A DNA stretch of 64,000 nucleotides from positions 8,560,580 through 8,624,579 of the forward strand of contig NZ_AP025018.1 in NCBI RefSeq assembly GCF_019977735.1. The letters run 5' to 3'. A model generated the notes under the pieces. That model made no database searches. It saw only the letters and a list, made by a program, of their open reading frames with translations, and was not told the origin of the DNA. Positions 45,933 to 54,480 of this stretch are shown one piece after another. How positions within the stretch are numbered: the stretch's first letter is position 1; each line of letters begins with the position of its first letter. The stretch is from Calothrix sp. PCC 7716. Lineage in GTDB: Bacteria; Cyanobacteriota; Cyanobacteriia; Cyanobacteriales; Nostocaceae. The translations under genes were made by a program, and so were the position numbers.

Positions 45933-45984
45933 GTGTGACGCTACAAGTTTATTACTACGTTGAAATTTTTTTGCAGCGTCACAC
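45933..45984. repeat. Inverted repeat GTGTGACGCT ... AGCGTCACAC
   Basis: A perfect 10-bp pair separated by 32 AT-rich bases. It could be a hairpin, a regulator site or the end of a mobile element; no other mobile-element feature is near. Confidence 0.55.
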
Positions 45985-46411
45985 ATTCTACAAATGTTAG
46001 AATTAATAGTAAATACGAGTTTAAGTAAAAGAATGTTTAAAAATAAATATTGATTACGCAAAATAGGTTTAATCCTCTCAACCTCCCTTAATAAGCTACT
46101 GTGAACACATAAGTCTTTACAAGTTACTTTTCTTCTCTTTCTACCCTTCTGGAAAAGCTCTGCTTTACGTGTTCTTTGTGTCTACCCTACCATAAAGGAA
46201 AACTACCCTGCGGGAAAACTACGTTTACGTTAACGGGAAATCCTCCGGATTATGTGCTTTATAAAAGAATAAAGTACGCTCGTCGCAAAGGGCACAAAGA
46301 GTAATATTGAGAAAGATTATAAAGATGTGTGTACACGGTAGCCTTAATACGAGAAATTTTTACTAATACTAGGCGCCGCCAACTTTATATAAAATATGAA
46401 AAAACATATTT

Positions 46412-46491
46412 AGATGCTTCGTACCTCAGCATGACATAAGATGCTTCGTACCTCAGCATGACATAAAATGCTTTGTACCTCAGCATGATAA
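46412..46491. repeat. 27-bp tandem repeat, three copies
   Basis: Unit AGATGCTTCGTACCTCAGC plus ATGACATA, with a 27-bp period from 46412. The third copy has drifted. The CTCAGcATGACA core is shared with the 25-bp repeat at 31596-31770. Confidence 0.9.
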
Positions 46492-46497
46492 TAATAT

Positions 46498-46519
46498 GGG
46501 CAGGCAAGGATGCCTACCC
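46498..46519. terminator. Dispersed GGCA-TCC-TGCC palindrome after the ABC transporter gene
   Basis: GGGCAGGCAAGGATGCCTACCC, about 45 bp 3' of the ABC transporter stop (46564, minus strand). Confidence 0.55.
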
Positions 46520-46563
46520 TATACTCATAACTCATCCGTTACATCCGTTATATCCGTTGCCAG

Positions 46564-48429
46564 TTAGCTCCCCAACATTTGCAAGTTGTGTAGAGTAGCA
46601 TATAACCCTCCTTGCTCTATTAGTTGTTCGTGACTACCTTGTTCAATAAGCTCACCCCGTTTTAATACAAAAATCCTATCTACATTACGTATGGTAGATA
46701 GACGGTGGGCAATAATTATTGCGGTACGGTCAATTAATAATTCATCTAACGCTTTCTGGACTAATGCTTCTGTACCTACATCTAAACTTGCTGTAGCTTC
46801 GTCCAACACCAATACTTGGGGGTCACGTATTGCAGCGCGCGCAAATGCTAGAAGTTGTTTCTGTCCACTAGAAAGGTTTGTTCCTCTTTCTCGTAGTTGT
46901 GTATGATAATTTTGCGGTAGTTGTTCGATAAATTCTGCGACGTTGGTCTTTTCTGCTGCTCGTTGCACTTCTTCTATTGTGTACCCATCTCCCAAAGATA
47001 TATTTCCTTTTACGTCTCCTGCAAATATAAACCCGTCTTGCAATATTACTGCCATGTATCGTCGCAGTTCGGCTTGCGGTACGTCACGGATGTCAATACC
47101 ATCTATTAATATTCGCCCTTGTGTTGGTTCGTAAAGACGACACAGTAATCTTATTATTGTACTTTTCCCGGCGCCTGTTGGTCCAACTAATGCTATTTTT
47201 TCACCTGGCTGAATCACAAAGTCCAGGTCTTTAACTACATAATCATTATCTTTGTATGCAAACCAGACATGCTCAAATATTATTTCTCCACGTTTGGCTG
47301 TAACTTGGTGTTCATCTAGATTATTAACAATTTCGTCGATATAGCCAAATTCAAACCCCGATAAGTGTCGTGACGCTTTATCACGTATTTCTATTGGCTC
47401 ATCTAAAATATCGCTGACTCGCTCTATTGCTGTAAACCCTGCCTGAATAACTGTAAACTTTTCGGCAAATTGCTGCAATGGGTCAAATAGTCTTTGTGCG
47501 TACAAAATAAACGTCGAGAGAATCGCAAACGTTAACTGCTGTTTGAGTAGTAACCACCCTCCTAGCCACAGTACCCCAGAAATAGCTATCAATGAAATCC
47601 ATTCAAGCGTCGCTGATACTGATGAATCAAAAAATATTGTTCGGTCTACTTCTTTGACATAACTATTATTTGATTGCCCATATAATTTCGCGTTAAATTT
47701 CTCACGTCGAAATAGCTGGACGACGTTTATACCCGTGATATTTTCTTGTAGCTGCGAGTTTAATACCGAAAGTTCTTCCCTTGCTTTATAATTTGCTTTT
47801 CGGTACTGCTGCTGAAAGTAAATGATTAACGCTCCAATTGGTATCAGTGTCAAAATTAGCATCAATGCTAGCTGCCACTGTACCGAAAACATAAAGCTAG
47901 CTATTACTAGCATTGATAGTACATCTGCTAGTATACCTATGGCGCCTGTTGAAAATACATCTCCTAGTGCTTCAACATCGCTTGTTAATCGAGTAATCAA
48001 TTTTCCTACAGGTGTACGGTCAAAGTACCTTACAGCTAAAGATGTGACGTGATGAAATAAGTCTTGACGTATTTCTGCTGTAATATTCTGTCCAACTTTC
48101 TGAACTAGATATCCCTGAAACCCTCTTAATAACAACTGAATAAGTACTGTTACTAAAAATGCACCTTCGATGATTTGTAACCCTTCCATTAACGTACCCC
48201 GTTTAAAAAACGCATACGTACTCGGTTCGTTACGAATTAATGAAATTGCTTGCCCTATTAATAAGGGTTGTGCTGCGTTGCCTATTGCTATTGGCACTAG
48301 CAATAACATCGATACTGTTAATAGCTTGAAATGCCGACGCGCGTATGGCGCCAACCGTAAAAACAGTCGCCAGTCTGTTTCACTACGGCGACGTTGAGTA
48401 GATTTGGGTAGTGTATTGGTGATGCTCAT
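46564..48429 (-). CDS. ABC exporter, fused permease and ATPase (MsbA/multidrug type)
   Basis: A 621-residue half-transporter that would dimerise. Residues about 20-330 are a six-helix type 1 exporter domain. Residues about 370-610 are the ATPase, with Walker A GPTGAGKSTIIRL, Q-loop AVILQDGFIF, signature LSSGQKQLLAFARA, Walker B VLVLDEATASLD and switch His in IIAHRLSTI. It exports a lipid, drug or peptide; the substrate cannot be read from sequence. The signature has SSGQ instead of the more common SGGQ, as in many MsbA/BmrA-like proteins. It stands alone and is divergent from the PEP-CTERM-like gene. Confidence 0.95.
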   Translation of the reverse strand: MSITNTLPKSTQRRRSETDWRLFLRLAPYARRHFKLLTVSMLLLVPIAIGNAAQPLLIGQAISLIRNEPSTYAFFKRGTLMEGLQIIEGAFLVTVLIQLLLRGFQGYLVQKVGQNITAEIRQDLFHHVTSLAVRYFDRTPVGKLITRLTSDVEALGDVFSTGAIGILADVLSMLVIASFMFSVQWQLALMLILTLIPIGALIIYFQQQYRKANYKAREELSVLNSQLQENITGINVVQLFRREKFNAKLYGQSNNSYVKEVDRTIFFDSSVSATLEWISLIAISGVLWLGGWLLLKQQLTFAILSTFILYAQRLFDPLQQFAEKFTVIQAGFTAIERVSDILDEPIEIRDKASRHLSGFEFGYIDEIVNNLDEHQVTAKRGEIIFEHVWFAYKDNDYVVKDLDFVIQPGEKIALVGPTGAGKSTIIRLLCRLYEPTQGRILIDGIDIRDVPQAELRRYMAVILQDGFIFAGDVKGNISLGDGYTIEEVQRAAEKTNVAEFIEQLPQNYHTQLRERGTNLSSGQKQLLAFARAAIRDPQVLVLDEATASLDVGTEALVQKALDELLIDRTAIIIAHRLSTIRNVDRIFVLKRGELIEQGSHEQLIEQGGLYATLHNLQMLGS

Positions 48430-48644
48430 ATGAGCATTATATTAATTTTACTTGACAAAAAGACTGGCGCCTTATAGTTTTACCTAAAATTACTTAAAAC
48501 TAAAAATCGGTCAAAAATGCCCAAATCTCTAGGTTTCTTTATATTCTCTTACATTAAATTTATATAAGACATATTATTTTCCTCCTAATATGTAAATTAC
48601 ACATGCTGTTTTTTATACATACACGGGATTTACTGAGAAAGGCT

Positions 48645-49346
48645 ATGGTAAGAAAAAGTATTGCATGGCTAATTCCTACAGTCGCTATAGCGGTTTTTGG
48701 CACTTCGCTACGCGCACAAGCACAAACAACTAAAAATTTTGAGATTCAATATAACACCTTAACTCAAATTGTTCCCTTTCAAGCAGACATTCGACCAGGA
48801 TTTGTTAGAGCAACTATTAAAGGTACAACAGAAAGTTCTTCTCCTAGCGCCTTTGGGTTAAATTCTTTCCTTAGCGAGACTTATGGTCGGCTTGACAATC
48901 CAGACGAATTTCCCGCAGTTAGTCCCATAGCCAGATATACTTTTAACTCCGAACCTAGTGCAATAGGTCTGCCAAGTACTCTTCCAGCTTTCTCTGATAG
49001 ATACTTTGGTGGCGCCAACGAATTATTTGGCAAAGCTGACGATAGGGCTGAAGTTAATTTCGCTACAGGCAATATTCAAGGTGGTGGTACTATTACCATC
49101 TTCGGTGGAACTGGTGTATTTGAAAATGCTACTGGTAAAATCACTTTTACTCAGCAAGACGCATTTGACCCATTAAATATCCCTCCTGAAGGTGTGCCAG
49201 GTGTGGCTATACTCAGATTTGACATACAGACACCCACACGGCAAGTTCCAGAATATACGCCTACTTACACTTTAGTTTCCGTCGGCTTGGTAGGCGCCGT
49301 TTTATTAAAGAGGGGAAAAAGACACAAGGAAAATAACTTCCTTTAA
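48645..49346 (+). CDS. Exported PEP-CTERM-like protein
   Basis: 233 residues from ATG 48645 (MVRKSIAWL), which has GAGAAAGG just upstream; ATG 48603 would add 14 residues. A signal peptide (LIPTVAIAVFGTSLRAQAQ) is followed by a beta-rich domain with Gly/Asn turns. The C-terminus has VPEYTPTYTLVSVGLVGAVLL and a basic tail KRGKRHK, matching the VPExx - hydrophobic helix - Arg/Lys pattern of PEP-CTERM sorting signals. It is therefore probably exported and processed by an exosortase, as known for that signal. The mature function is unknown. It is monocistronic. Confidence 0.82.
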   Translation: MVRKSIAWLIPTVAIAVFGTSLRAQAQTTKNFEIQYNTLTQIVPFQADIRPGFVRATIKGTTESSSPSAFGLNSFLSETYGRLDNPDEFPAVSPIARYTFNSEPSAIGLPSTLPAFSDRYFGGANELFGKADDRAEVNFATGNIQGGGTITIFGGTGVFENATGKITFTQQDAFDPLNIPPEGVPGVAILRFDIQTPTRQVPEYTPTYTLVSVGLVGAVLLKRGKRHKENNFL

Positions 49347-49371
49347 CTTTTCCCTACCAAAACTTTTTACA

Positions 49372-49530
49372 CTAATCTTCGTGGTCGTCGAATGGGTCAG
49401 CGAGCTGCTTCGATGGAGGACCGAAAGAAGTGTAAATTGAGGCTCCGGTAATGACGACGACTATAGCGCTGACCGCTATTATCATTACCGTTGCCGGTTC
49501 CAAATTGCTAAGAGATGTTGCAAAATCCAT
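49372..49530 (-). CDS. psbN: Photosystem II assembly protein PsbN
   Basis: A 52-residue frame starting at ATG 49528-49530. The family core EPATVMIIAVSAIVVVITG is a single membrane helix, and the hallmark tail is SFGPPSKQLADPFDDHED. The family usually starts at a Met just before EPATV; here nine extra residues (MDFATSLSN) precede it and no Met is present at that spot, so the extended start is the only one. PsbN is needed for early assembly and repair of photosystem II rather than being a core subunit. It is divergent from psbH, the conserved arrangement on the opposite strand. Confidence 0.95.
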   Translation of the reverse strand: MDFATSLSNLEPATVMIIAVSAIVVVITGASIYTSFGPPSKQLADPFDDHED

Positions 49531-49881
49531 ATATTTGGGGTGAATTATGAGTGCTATTATTATAAAATATTACAAAAAGATAAGTTAAAAGCATAGTCAC
49601 TTTGGACTTATCTTGCAAGAAAATACTTAGTATGCTTTTTCTCTCGTTGAAACATAACCTAAATATTTTGGTTAAAGTGTTTGCGATTTGTGTCATACTA
49701 AGCATTTGATGTTCCTCAAAAACCTAAAGTAGAAGCAATGTAATATTTGTTTGTATTTTATGGAACAATAAAACTAAGTCTGAAAAGGCGAGTTTAACCC
49801 AGATTATTCTGCGGGGTTTTTCCGTGGGAGTCTCAAAAAAAGATAAATATTGGGTTTAGCAAATAATATTAACGGTGAATT
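49531..49881. promoter_or_regulatory. psbN-psbH divergent intergenic region
   Basis: 351 bp between the divergent psbN and psbH start codons, which must hold both promoters. It is AT-rich. A stem-loop at 49796-49824 (AACCC-AGA/TCT-GCG-GGGTT followed by a T-run) lies in the psbH leader and could act as an attenuator or as a terminator of upstream plus-strand transcription. I could not place -10 boxes with confidence. Confidence 0.5.
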
Positions 49882-50085
49882 ATGGCACAACGGACACGAT
49901 TAGGAGATATCCTCAGACCTTTAAATTCTGAATACGGTAAAGTTGCTCCTGGTTGGGGAACCACTCCCCTTATGGCTGTTTTTATGGGACTCTTTTTCGT
50001 TTTCTTACTGATTATCCTGCAACTTTACAACAGATCTATCACAATTCAAGATGTGATGGTTGATTGGCGTACTGTCGGCAAGTAA
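49882..50085 (+). CDS. psbH: Photosystem II reaction centre protein PsbH
   Basis: A 67-residue thylakoid protein with [20 protein letters not shown], then [19 protein letters not shown] as its one membrane helix, and the lumenal tail [13 protein letters not shown]. This matches cyanobacterial PsbH in full length (about 66-67). It stabilises the QB site and the CP47 side of photosystem II. A good intrinsic terminator follows 27 bp after the stop, so it is probably a monocistronic unit. Confidence 0.97.
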   Translation: MAQRTRLGDILRPLNSEYGKVAPGWGTTPLMAVFMGLFFVFLLIILQLYNRSITIQDVMVDWRTVGK

Positions 50086-50111
50086 TACAAAAGAATTACT
50101 TTAATTAATCG

Positions 50112-50137
50112 AACCCCGGTGTTTGCCGGGTTTTTTT
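50112..50137 (+). terminator. Intrinsic terminator after psbH
   Basis: A short CCCGG/CCGGG stem with loop TGTTTG is followed by seven T residues. Confidence 0.85.
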
Positions 50138-50225
50138 ATGCTATCGTAACTTTGCTTGCAAGGCGCCTGTATTCTAAGTCAAATTATTCTATATATATAG
50201 AAGCTCAGGTAGAGGGAGAAGGAAT

Positions 50226-50474
50226 ATGAATTTTTTTGGTATTGGTTTGCCAGAAATGGCTGTAATTATGGTAGTAGCGCTTTTAGTGTTTGGTCCGAAG
50301 AAGTTGCCTGAAATTGGACGCAGCATGGGTAAAGCTATTCGTGGTTTTCAAGATGCGTCACGTGATTTCCAAGACGAGTTCCAAAAGGAAGCATCGCAGC
50401 TACAAGAAGCTGTACAGACCAAAGCGGAAATTGAACCTAAGCAACTTGAAGCAACACAGAAAGAAGAAGCTTAA
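50226..50474 (+). CDS. tatA: Twin-arginine translocase subunit TatA/E
   Basis: An 82-residue protein with the TatA/E layout: a short periplasmic start (MNFFGIGLPE), one membrane helix (MAVIMVVALLVF), the hinge FGPKKLPEIG and an amphipathic helix (RSMGKAIRGFQDASRDFQDE) with an acidic/Lys tail. TatA forms the ring that lets folded, cofactor-bearing proteins cross the thylakoid or plasma membrane with TatB/TatC. Assignment to TatA rather than TatB rests on the FGPKKLPE hinge and the short tail. A GAGGGAGAAGGA ribosome-binding site lies just upstream. pth follows 79 bp later on the same strand. Confidence 0.95.
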   Translation: MNFFGIGLPEMAVIMVVALLVFGPKKLPEIGRSMGKAIRGFQDASRDFQDEFQKEASQLQEAVQTKAEIEPKQLEATQKEEA

Positions 50475-50553
50475 ATTACTGGGGAAGAATTTACAATGTA
50501 GTACAGGTAATATACCTTCCCCTTATTGGATTCTTCGATTATTTTGACTTTTT

Positions 50554-51186
50554 ATGGACAAAACTATAGTAATTCCTCAATTAGTTGTTGGTTTGGGTAA
50601 TCCAGAACCAAAGTATGAGCAGACGCGGCATAATATAGGCTTTGCTGCAATTGATGCGCTAACGCGAACTCTCAAAATATCTGTATCAGAAAATAAAAAG
50701 TTTCAGGGAGAATACGGAGAAGGCTCAATTGGTGGCGATAAAATTCGTTTACTAAAGCCGCTTACGTACATGAATCGTTCAGGTCAGTCTATCCAAGCTG
50801 TTTTGAACTGGTATAAACTGAGTGCAGAATCTGTACTTATTATTTATGATGATATGGATTTGCCACTGGGCAAAACTCGATTACGGTTATCAGGGTCTGC
50901 TGGTGGGCATAATGGCATGAAAAGTGCTATCGCGCATTTGGGTACAGATAGTTTTCCTCGCTTGCGTATTGGTATTGGTAGACCAAAAAATGAACAAGTT
51001 GAGGATACTAAAACGATTTCTCATGTTTTAGGTAAGTTTAACGCTTCTGAAAACCAGTTAATGACGGATGTTCTTGATTTTGTTGTTGAAATTGTAGAAC
51101 TTTCTGTCAAACAAGGTGTAGAGAAAGCAATGAACCGATGTAATAGTAAAACTTTTGCGGCGCCTTCTTTGGATAAACCTGATTAA
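50554..51186 (+). CDS. pth: Peptidyl-tRNA hydrolase
   Basis: A 210-residue cytoplasmic enzyme that frees tRNA from peptidyl-tRNA dropped by stalled ribosomes. The active-site His26 lies in YEQTRHNIGFAAID, and the conserved Asn in LVVGLGNPEPKYE and the Asp of LIIYDDMDLPLGKTRLR are present. The SAGGHNGMKSAI loop that binds the tRNA 3' end is intact. The length is typical for bacterial Pth (about 190-210). It follows tatA with a short gap and converges on the pentapeptide-repeat gene. Confidence 0.96.
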   Translation: MDKTIVIPQLVVGLGNPEPKYEQTRHNIGFAAIDALTRTLKISVSENKKFQGEYGEGSIGGDKIRLLKPLTYMNRSGQSIQAVLNWYKLSAESVLIIYDDMDLPLGKTRLRLSGSAGGHNGMKSAIAHLGTDSFPRLRIGIGRPKNEQVEDTKTISHVLGKFNASENQLMTDVLDFVVEIVELSVKQGVEKAMNRCNSKTFAAPSLDKPD

Positions 51187-51189
51187 ATG

Positions 51190-51214
51190 TGGGGGGCGGG
51201 CAAGGATGCCCGCT
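51190..51214. terminator. Dispersed GGCA-TCC-TGCC palindrome between pth and the pentapeptide gene
   Basis: GGGGGGCGGGCAAGGATGCCCGCTCC, just 3' of the pth stop (51186) and also 3' of the convergent gene. Confidence 0.55.
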
Positions 51215-51281
51215 CCACAAGAAACTGCTCCACAAGAAACTGCTCCACAAGAAACTACTCCACAAGAAACTACTCCACAAT
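51212..51281. repeat. 15-bp tandem repeat, about 4.5 copies
   Basis: Unit GCTCCACAAGAAACT, repeated with a 15-bp period between pth and the pentapeptide-repeat gene. The last copies read ACTCCACAAGAAACT. Confidence 0.9.
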
Positions 51282-51285
51282 ATAT

Positions 51286-52344
51286 TTATTCCCATGCTTC
51301 GCTATCTACCAATGCGCGAAACTCTTTAGTATACATAGCTTTATTCCAATTCTTTGCTGCTCGGACTTGAATTGGGGTCATATATCTGGCGCCTCGCATA
51401 TCAGTTCCTTGAAGGTCTGCATCCGAAAGGTCTGCACCACTTAAATTGGCGCCACTGAGGTTTGCAAACTGAAGTTTTGTCCCAACAAGATTGGCGCCTT
51501 GAAGGTCAGCATTCTGTAAATTGGCACTTTGAAAATTAGCACGCTGGAGATTTGCATTTTGTAAATTGGCTCCCTTCAAATTCGCAAATTGTAATTTGGT
51601 TTGATAAAGGTCAGCACTTTGTAAATCTGCTCCTCTTAAATCAGCACTTACTAATGTAGCTTGCTGTAAGTTCGCCATTTGTAGGTTAGCTTCTACAAGT
51701 TTGGTACTTTGCAGGTCTGCTTGTAAAAGATTCACCTGCTGTAAGTTAGCTTTCTCAAAATTTGCTTGCTGTAAATTCGCTTGCTGTAAATTTGCTTGCT
51801 GCAAGTTGGCTTTGTAGAACAATGCTTCTTGAAGACTCGCTTGCTGTAAATTCGCTTGCTGAAGATTTGCTTCAATAAGCTTGGCTTTTTGAAGATTGGC
51901 TTGACTTAAGTCCGCGCGCTGTAACTTTGCCTCTTGAAGATTTACTTGCTGTAAGTCCGCACGTTGAAGTGATGCTTCTTGAAGTGTTGCGTAACTCATG
52001 TTAGAAAACGAAAGCTTTGCTCTGTAGAGGTCTGCTTTTTGTAGGTCTGCTTTTTGCAGGTCTGCACTTTGAAGCAAAGCTTCCCGAAGTACTGCTTCTT
52101 GGAGATTTGCTTGCTGAAAATTGGCAAACTGGAGTTTTGCTTGTTCTAGGTTTGCCATTTGCAGGTCAGCAAACTGAAGGTCTGCTTGTTCTAGTGTTGC
52201 TCCTTGAAAATTAGCATATTTTAATACAGCGCTGCGAAAGTCAGCCATCCGAATCACAGCGTTGCTAAAGTCAGCGTTCCGAAGGTTTTGACCGCGAAAT
52301 AGTTGACCGAGAACATTTTGACCGGAGAAGTCCTGTGCAGCCAT
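51286..52344 (-). CDS. Pentapeptide repeat protein
   Basis: A 352-residue protein made almost wholly of A(D/N)LxX pentapeptides (for example ANLQQANLQQANLQ, ADLQKADLQKADLY), giving about 60 coils of a right-handed quadrilateral beta helix. Gln at the last position is unusually frequent, giving long LQQANLQQ runs. There is no signal peptide, so it is cytoplasmic. Such proteins are abundant in cyanobacteria, and their role is mostly unknown; DNA mimicry has been shown for the MfpA/Qnr branch but is not implied here. The C-terminal 35 residues (KNWNKAMYTKEFRALVDSEAWE, shown in part) are not repeats. Confidence 0.93.
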   Translation of the reverse strand: MAAQDFSGQNVLGQLFRGQNLRNADFSNAVIRMADFRSAVLKYANFQGATLEQADLQFADLQMANLEQAKLQFANFQQANLQEAVLREALLQSADLQKADLQKADLYRAKLSFSNMSYATLQEASLQRADLQQVNLQEAKLQRADLSQANLQKAKLIEANLQQANLQQASLQEALFYKANLQQANLQQANLQQANFEKANLQQVNLLQADLQSTKLVEANLQMANLQQATLVSADLRGADLQSADLYQTKLQFANLKGANLQNANLQRANFQSANLQNADLQGANLVGTKLQFANLSGANLSGADLSDADLQGTDMRGARYMTPIQVRAAKNWNKAMYTKEFRALVDSEAWE

Positions 52345-53000
52345 AACAACATAAAAAAATTACATACCTTGAGATTGTCTGGTATATTCCAGATAAAGTC
52401 TTGCAAGCACTATACATTTCATATTCATTTTGGAGATACTAGTGATTGGAAAGATACAAAAAATTCAAGAAAAAAGCGAACTTCCGCAAAAGAAGCTCGC
52501 CTATACGCTGAGGGAAAACTGTAATTTCATGCTTTACAGCAGAAGTTAAACTTTAACAAAACAATCTATGTATATTTTTTTATTAAAGTTTTAAAATATA
52601 CGTTATTTTTCTTGAGTGAGACGTAAATCACACTCGAACTTTTAACCTTTTTCTTTTTTCCACTTAATTAAAATATCAAACGCCCTAATACTTACATCTC
52701 GGTTTCGACTATGCAAGCTTTTATACTTGGGCTTTATTAAAAAAACACAATTTTAAAATCTTTATAATTTTGTCTCAAAAATCATTTAAGTATTAAAAAA
52801 TACATTAATATACGTATATGGCAAGTGGAGATGAAGCTCAAATCGTAAATATTTACGTGAAAACCGTTGTTTATCGTTAATAGTTCATGATTTCTTTATA
52901 ATACTTCTAAGCATATTTATGTATAAGTTCGTTTAAGGAATTGTAAAGCTGGTCTTAATCAGTATTGTAAAATGTAACTATATGGCATCTTTATTAAAAA
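52345..53000. other. 656-bp AT-rich spacer
   Basis: It holds the leader of the pentapeptide gene on one side and of the 53001 gene on the other. I saw no convincing gene, hairpin or repeat. Confidence 0.45.
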
Positions 53001-53297
53001 ATGATTACAGTTGTAGTAACTATAAATATTCTGATTTCCGTAATATTGCTGTATGTAGCTTGGAGAGTTTGGTTGTTAAAGCGGTCATTTACGAATTTGA
53101 AGAATACTTTCAATGCAGCTTCGCGTAATTCTCATGCAGTTCTTTCGACTCTTCCTAACTTTCTTTACGCTCGACAGAGAGTCATTAAAAATTTACGTCA
53201 ACGGAACCAAGGTTTAGAATCACAGTTTCAAAAATCCACTCAGGCATTGAGTATACTGCTCATAGTCTCACGATTCTGGCGGCGTCGTGGTCAATAA
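53001..53297 (+). CDS. Small membrane-anchored protein (unknown)
   Basis: 98 residues with an N-terminal membrane helix (VVVTINILISVILLYVAWRVW) and a basic, helical cytoplasmic tail (RRSFTN-like, ending SRFWRRRGQ). I do not recognise a named family. It begins a plus-strand run with a YtxH-like gene and a DUF948-like gene, 98 bp and 26 bp apart. These are the types of small coiled-coil envelope proteins often grouped together, so it is likely part of that module. Confidence 0.65.
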   Translation: MITVVVTINILISVILLYVAWRVWLLKRSFTNLKNTFNAASRNSHAVLSTLPNFLYARQRVIKNLRQRNQGLESQFQKSTQALSILLIVSRFWRRRGQ

Positions 53298-53395
53298 TTT
53301 AACTTTTGGTTAAATTTTTTGATTATTATTTGTTTTTAATGCCAGATGCGGTTCTTTGGCGCATAGAATGGTTAAAAGGGGAGAGGAAGCATAAA

Positions 53396-53743
53396 ATGTC
53401 TAATAAAGGTTCTGGAAAATTTTTTGGTGGTTTAATGCTAGGAGCTACAATTGGCACCTTAGCTGGTTTACTCGTGGCGCCACGTACTGGTAAACAAACT
53501 CGTCAACTATTGAAAAAATCTGCAGATGCTTTACCAGAGTTAGCAGAAGACTTATCCACCAGCGTTCAAATTCAAGCTGACCGCATATCGAGTAGTGCAT
53601 TGCGAAACTGGGATGATACGTTAGTACGACTGAAAGAAGCTTTAGCAGCAGGTATTGATGCCAGTTTTAGAGAAGCGAATGCCATTAGACAGAGAGATCA
53701 AGACCTTGACTCAGATACAATGAACCAGCAGTTAGATAACTAG
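53396..53743 (+). CDS. YtxH-domain protein
   Basis: 115 residues from ATG 53396 (MSNKGSGKFFGGLMLGATIG), chosen because GAGAGGA precedes it by 10 bp; a longer frame from 53306 adds 30 residues with no domain content. The glycine-rich hydrophobic helix GGLMLGATIGTLAGLLVAPRTG followed by KQTRQLLKKSADAL is the YtxH signature. The rest is helical and coiled-coil-like. YtxH proteins are small membrane proteins linked to general stress in other bacteria; here the role is inferred. It is followed by a DUF948-like gene 26 bp later. Confidence 0.88.
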   Translation: MSNKGSGKFFGGLMLGATIGTLAGLLVAPRTGKQTRQLLKKSADALPELAEDLSTSVQIQADRISSSALRNWDDTLVRLKEALAAGIDASFREANAIRQRDQDLDSDTMNQQLDN

Positions 53744-53769
53744 ATAATTATATTGGTAATTATATTATT

Positions 53770-54333
53770 GTGACAGAACCTTTGTTTTGGCTAGGTTTAT
53801 CTCTTCTTTTAGTCGCTGCTAGTTTAGCTGCCGTATTAGTTGCTGCTATTCCAGCATTGCAGGAATTAGCACGTGCAGCTCGTAGTGCGGAAAAATTATT
53901 TGATACACTGTCGCGAGAACTACCCCCTACTCTTGATGCTATTCGCACCACAGGTTTAGAAATTACCGACTTAACCGACGACGTTAGCGAAGGTGTTAAA
54001 AGTGCCGGTCAAGTCGTCAAGCAAGTTGACCAAAGTCTTGAAGGCGCCCGAAAACAAGCGCAAAATGTACAAGTAGGCACTCGTAGTCTTTTGACTGGCA
54101 TCAAAACAGCTTGGAAAACCTTCACACGTCCAAAAGCTTCGCGTAGAACTTCCGAGCGACAACCATTACGCGACTGGGAGTATCAACAAGATAATCGGCG
54201 CCAGAAAGAGGAAATTTACCCAGGTGACGATATATATGAAGAATCAGTAGGTTGGGTAAATGGCTACGACAAGAAAAAAATAAATAATGATATATATCCA
54301 AAAACCGTAAAACCCGCTGATACAGAAGATTGA
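53770..54333 (+). CDS. DUF948-like membrane-anchored coiled-coil protein
   Basis: 187 residues starting at GTG 53770. An N-terminal membrane helix (FWLGLSLLLVAASLAAVLVAA) is followed by DUF948-like helices (AIPALQELARAARSAEKLF, LEITDLTDDVSEGVKSAGQ, VVKQVDQSLEGARKQAQNV). The last 70 residues are charged and disordered. Together with the YtxH-like gene just upstream it looks like a small envelope-stress module. There is no known enzymatic activity. A long perfect hairpin starts 4 bp after the stop and ends the transcript. Confidence 0.85.
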   Translation: MTEPLFWLGLSLLLVAASLAAVLVAAIPALQELARAARSAEKLFDTLSRELPPTLDAIRTTGLEITDLTDDVSEGVKSAGQVVKQVDQSLEGARKQAQNVQVGTRSLLTGIKTAWKTFTRPKASRRTSERQPLRDWEYQQDNRRQKEEIYPGDDIYEESVGWVNGYDKKKINNDIYPKTVKPADTED

Positions 54334-54336
54334 CCT

Positions 54337-54406
54337 GGCAACGGATGTAACGCTCCTGTAACGGATATAATTGCTAATCATCCGTTACAGGAGCGTTACC
54401 GTTGCC
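54337..54406. terminator. Long hairpin after the DUF948-like gene
   Basis: GGCAACGG, then (after a 3-base bulge) TAACGCTCCTGTAACGGAT, pairs with the right arm ATCCGTTACAGGAGCGTTA and CCGTTGCC: about 27 paired bases. It is among the strongest hairpins in the window. The CGTTACATCCGTTA theme also appears near 46536-46560. Confidence 0.85.
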
Positions 54407-54480
54407 AAAATATCTACTTTTAGTGAGAAAATAATCAGTGAAATCAGCCAGAGTATAAATTATTCAATGTAGGATTTTTC

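Larger units (their letters stand above)
45716..46563. other. 848-bp repeat-rich spacer without genes
   Basis: It contains an 11-bp inverted repeat (45933-45984), a stretch resembling dispersed 'cacaaagaacac' type repeats (about 46130-46300), a 27-bp tandem triplet (46412-46491) and a palindrome (46498-46519). No small gene or RNA gene could be recognised. Confidence 0.6.

Noticed and set aside
45933-45984. End of a CRISPR-associated (Tn7-like) transposon
   Set aside because: Only one short inverted pair is present, with no tnsB/tnsC/tniQ or repeated end motifs nearby.
51212-51281. Possible CRISPR or coding repeat (CCACAAGAAACT)
   Set aside because: The 15-bp units are contiguous without spacers and lie between two gene ends; a frame through them (from 51155) has no other support.
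52303-52524. 73-codon plus-strand frame at the start of the pentapeptide gene
   Set aside because: It begins antisense to the pentapeptide gene and has no recognisable domain; the Lys-rich end is probably chance in AT-rich DNA.
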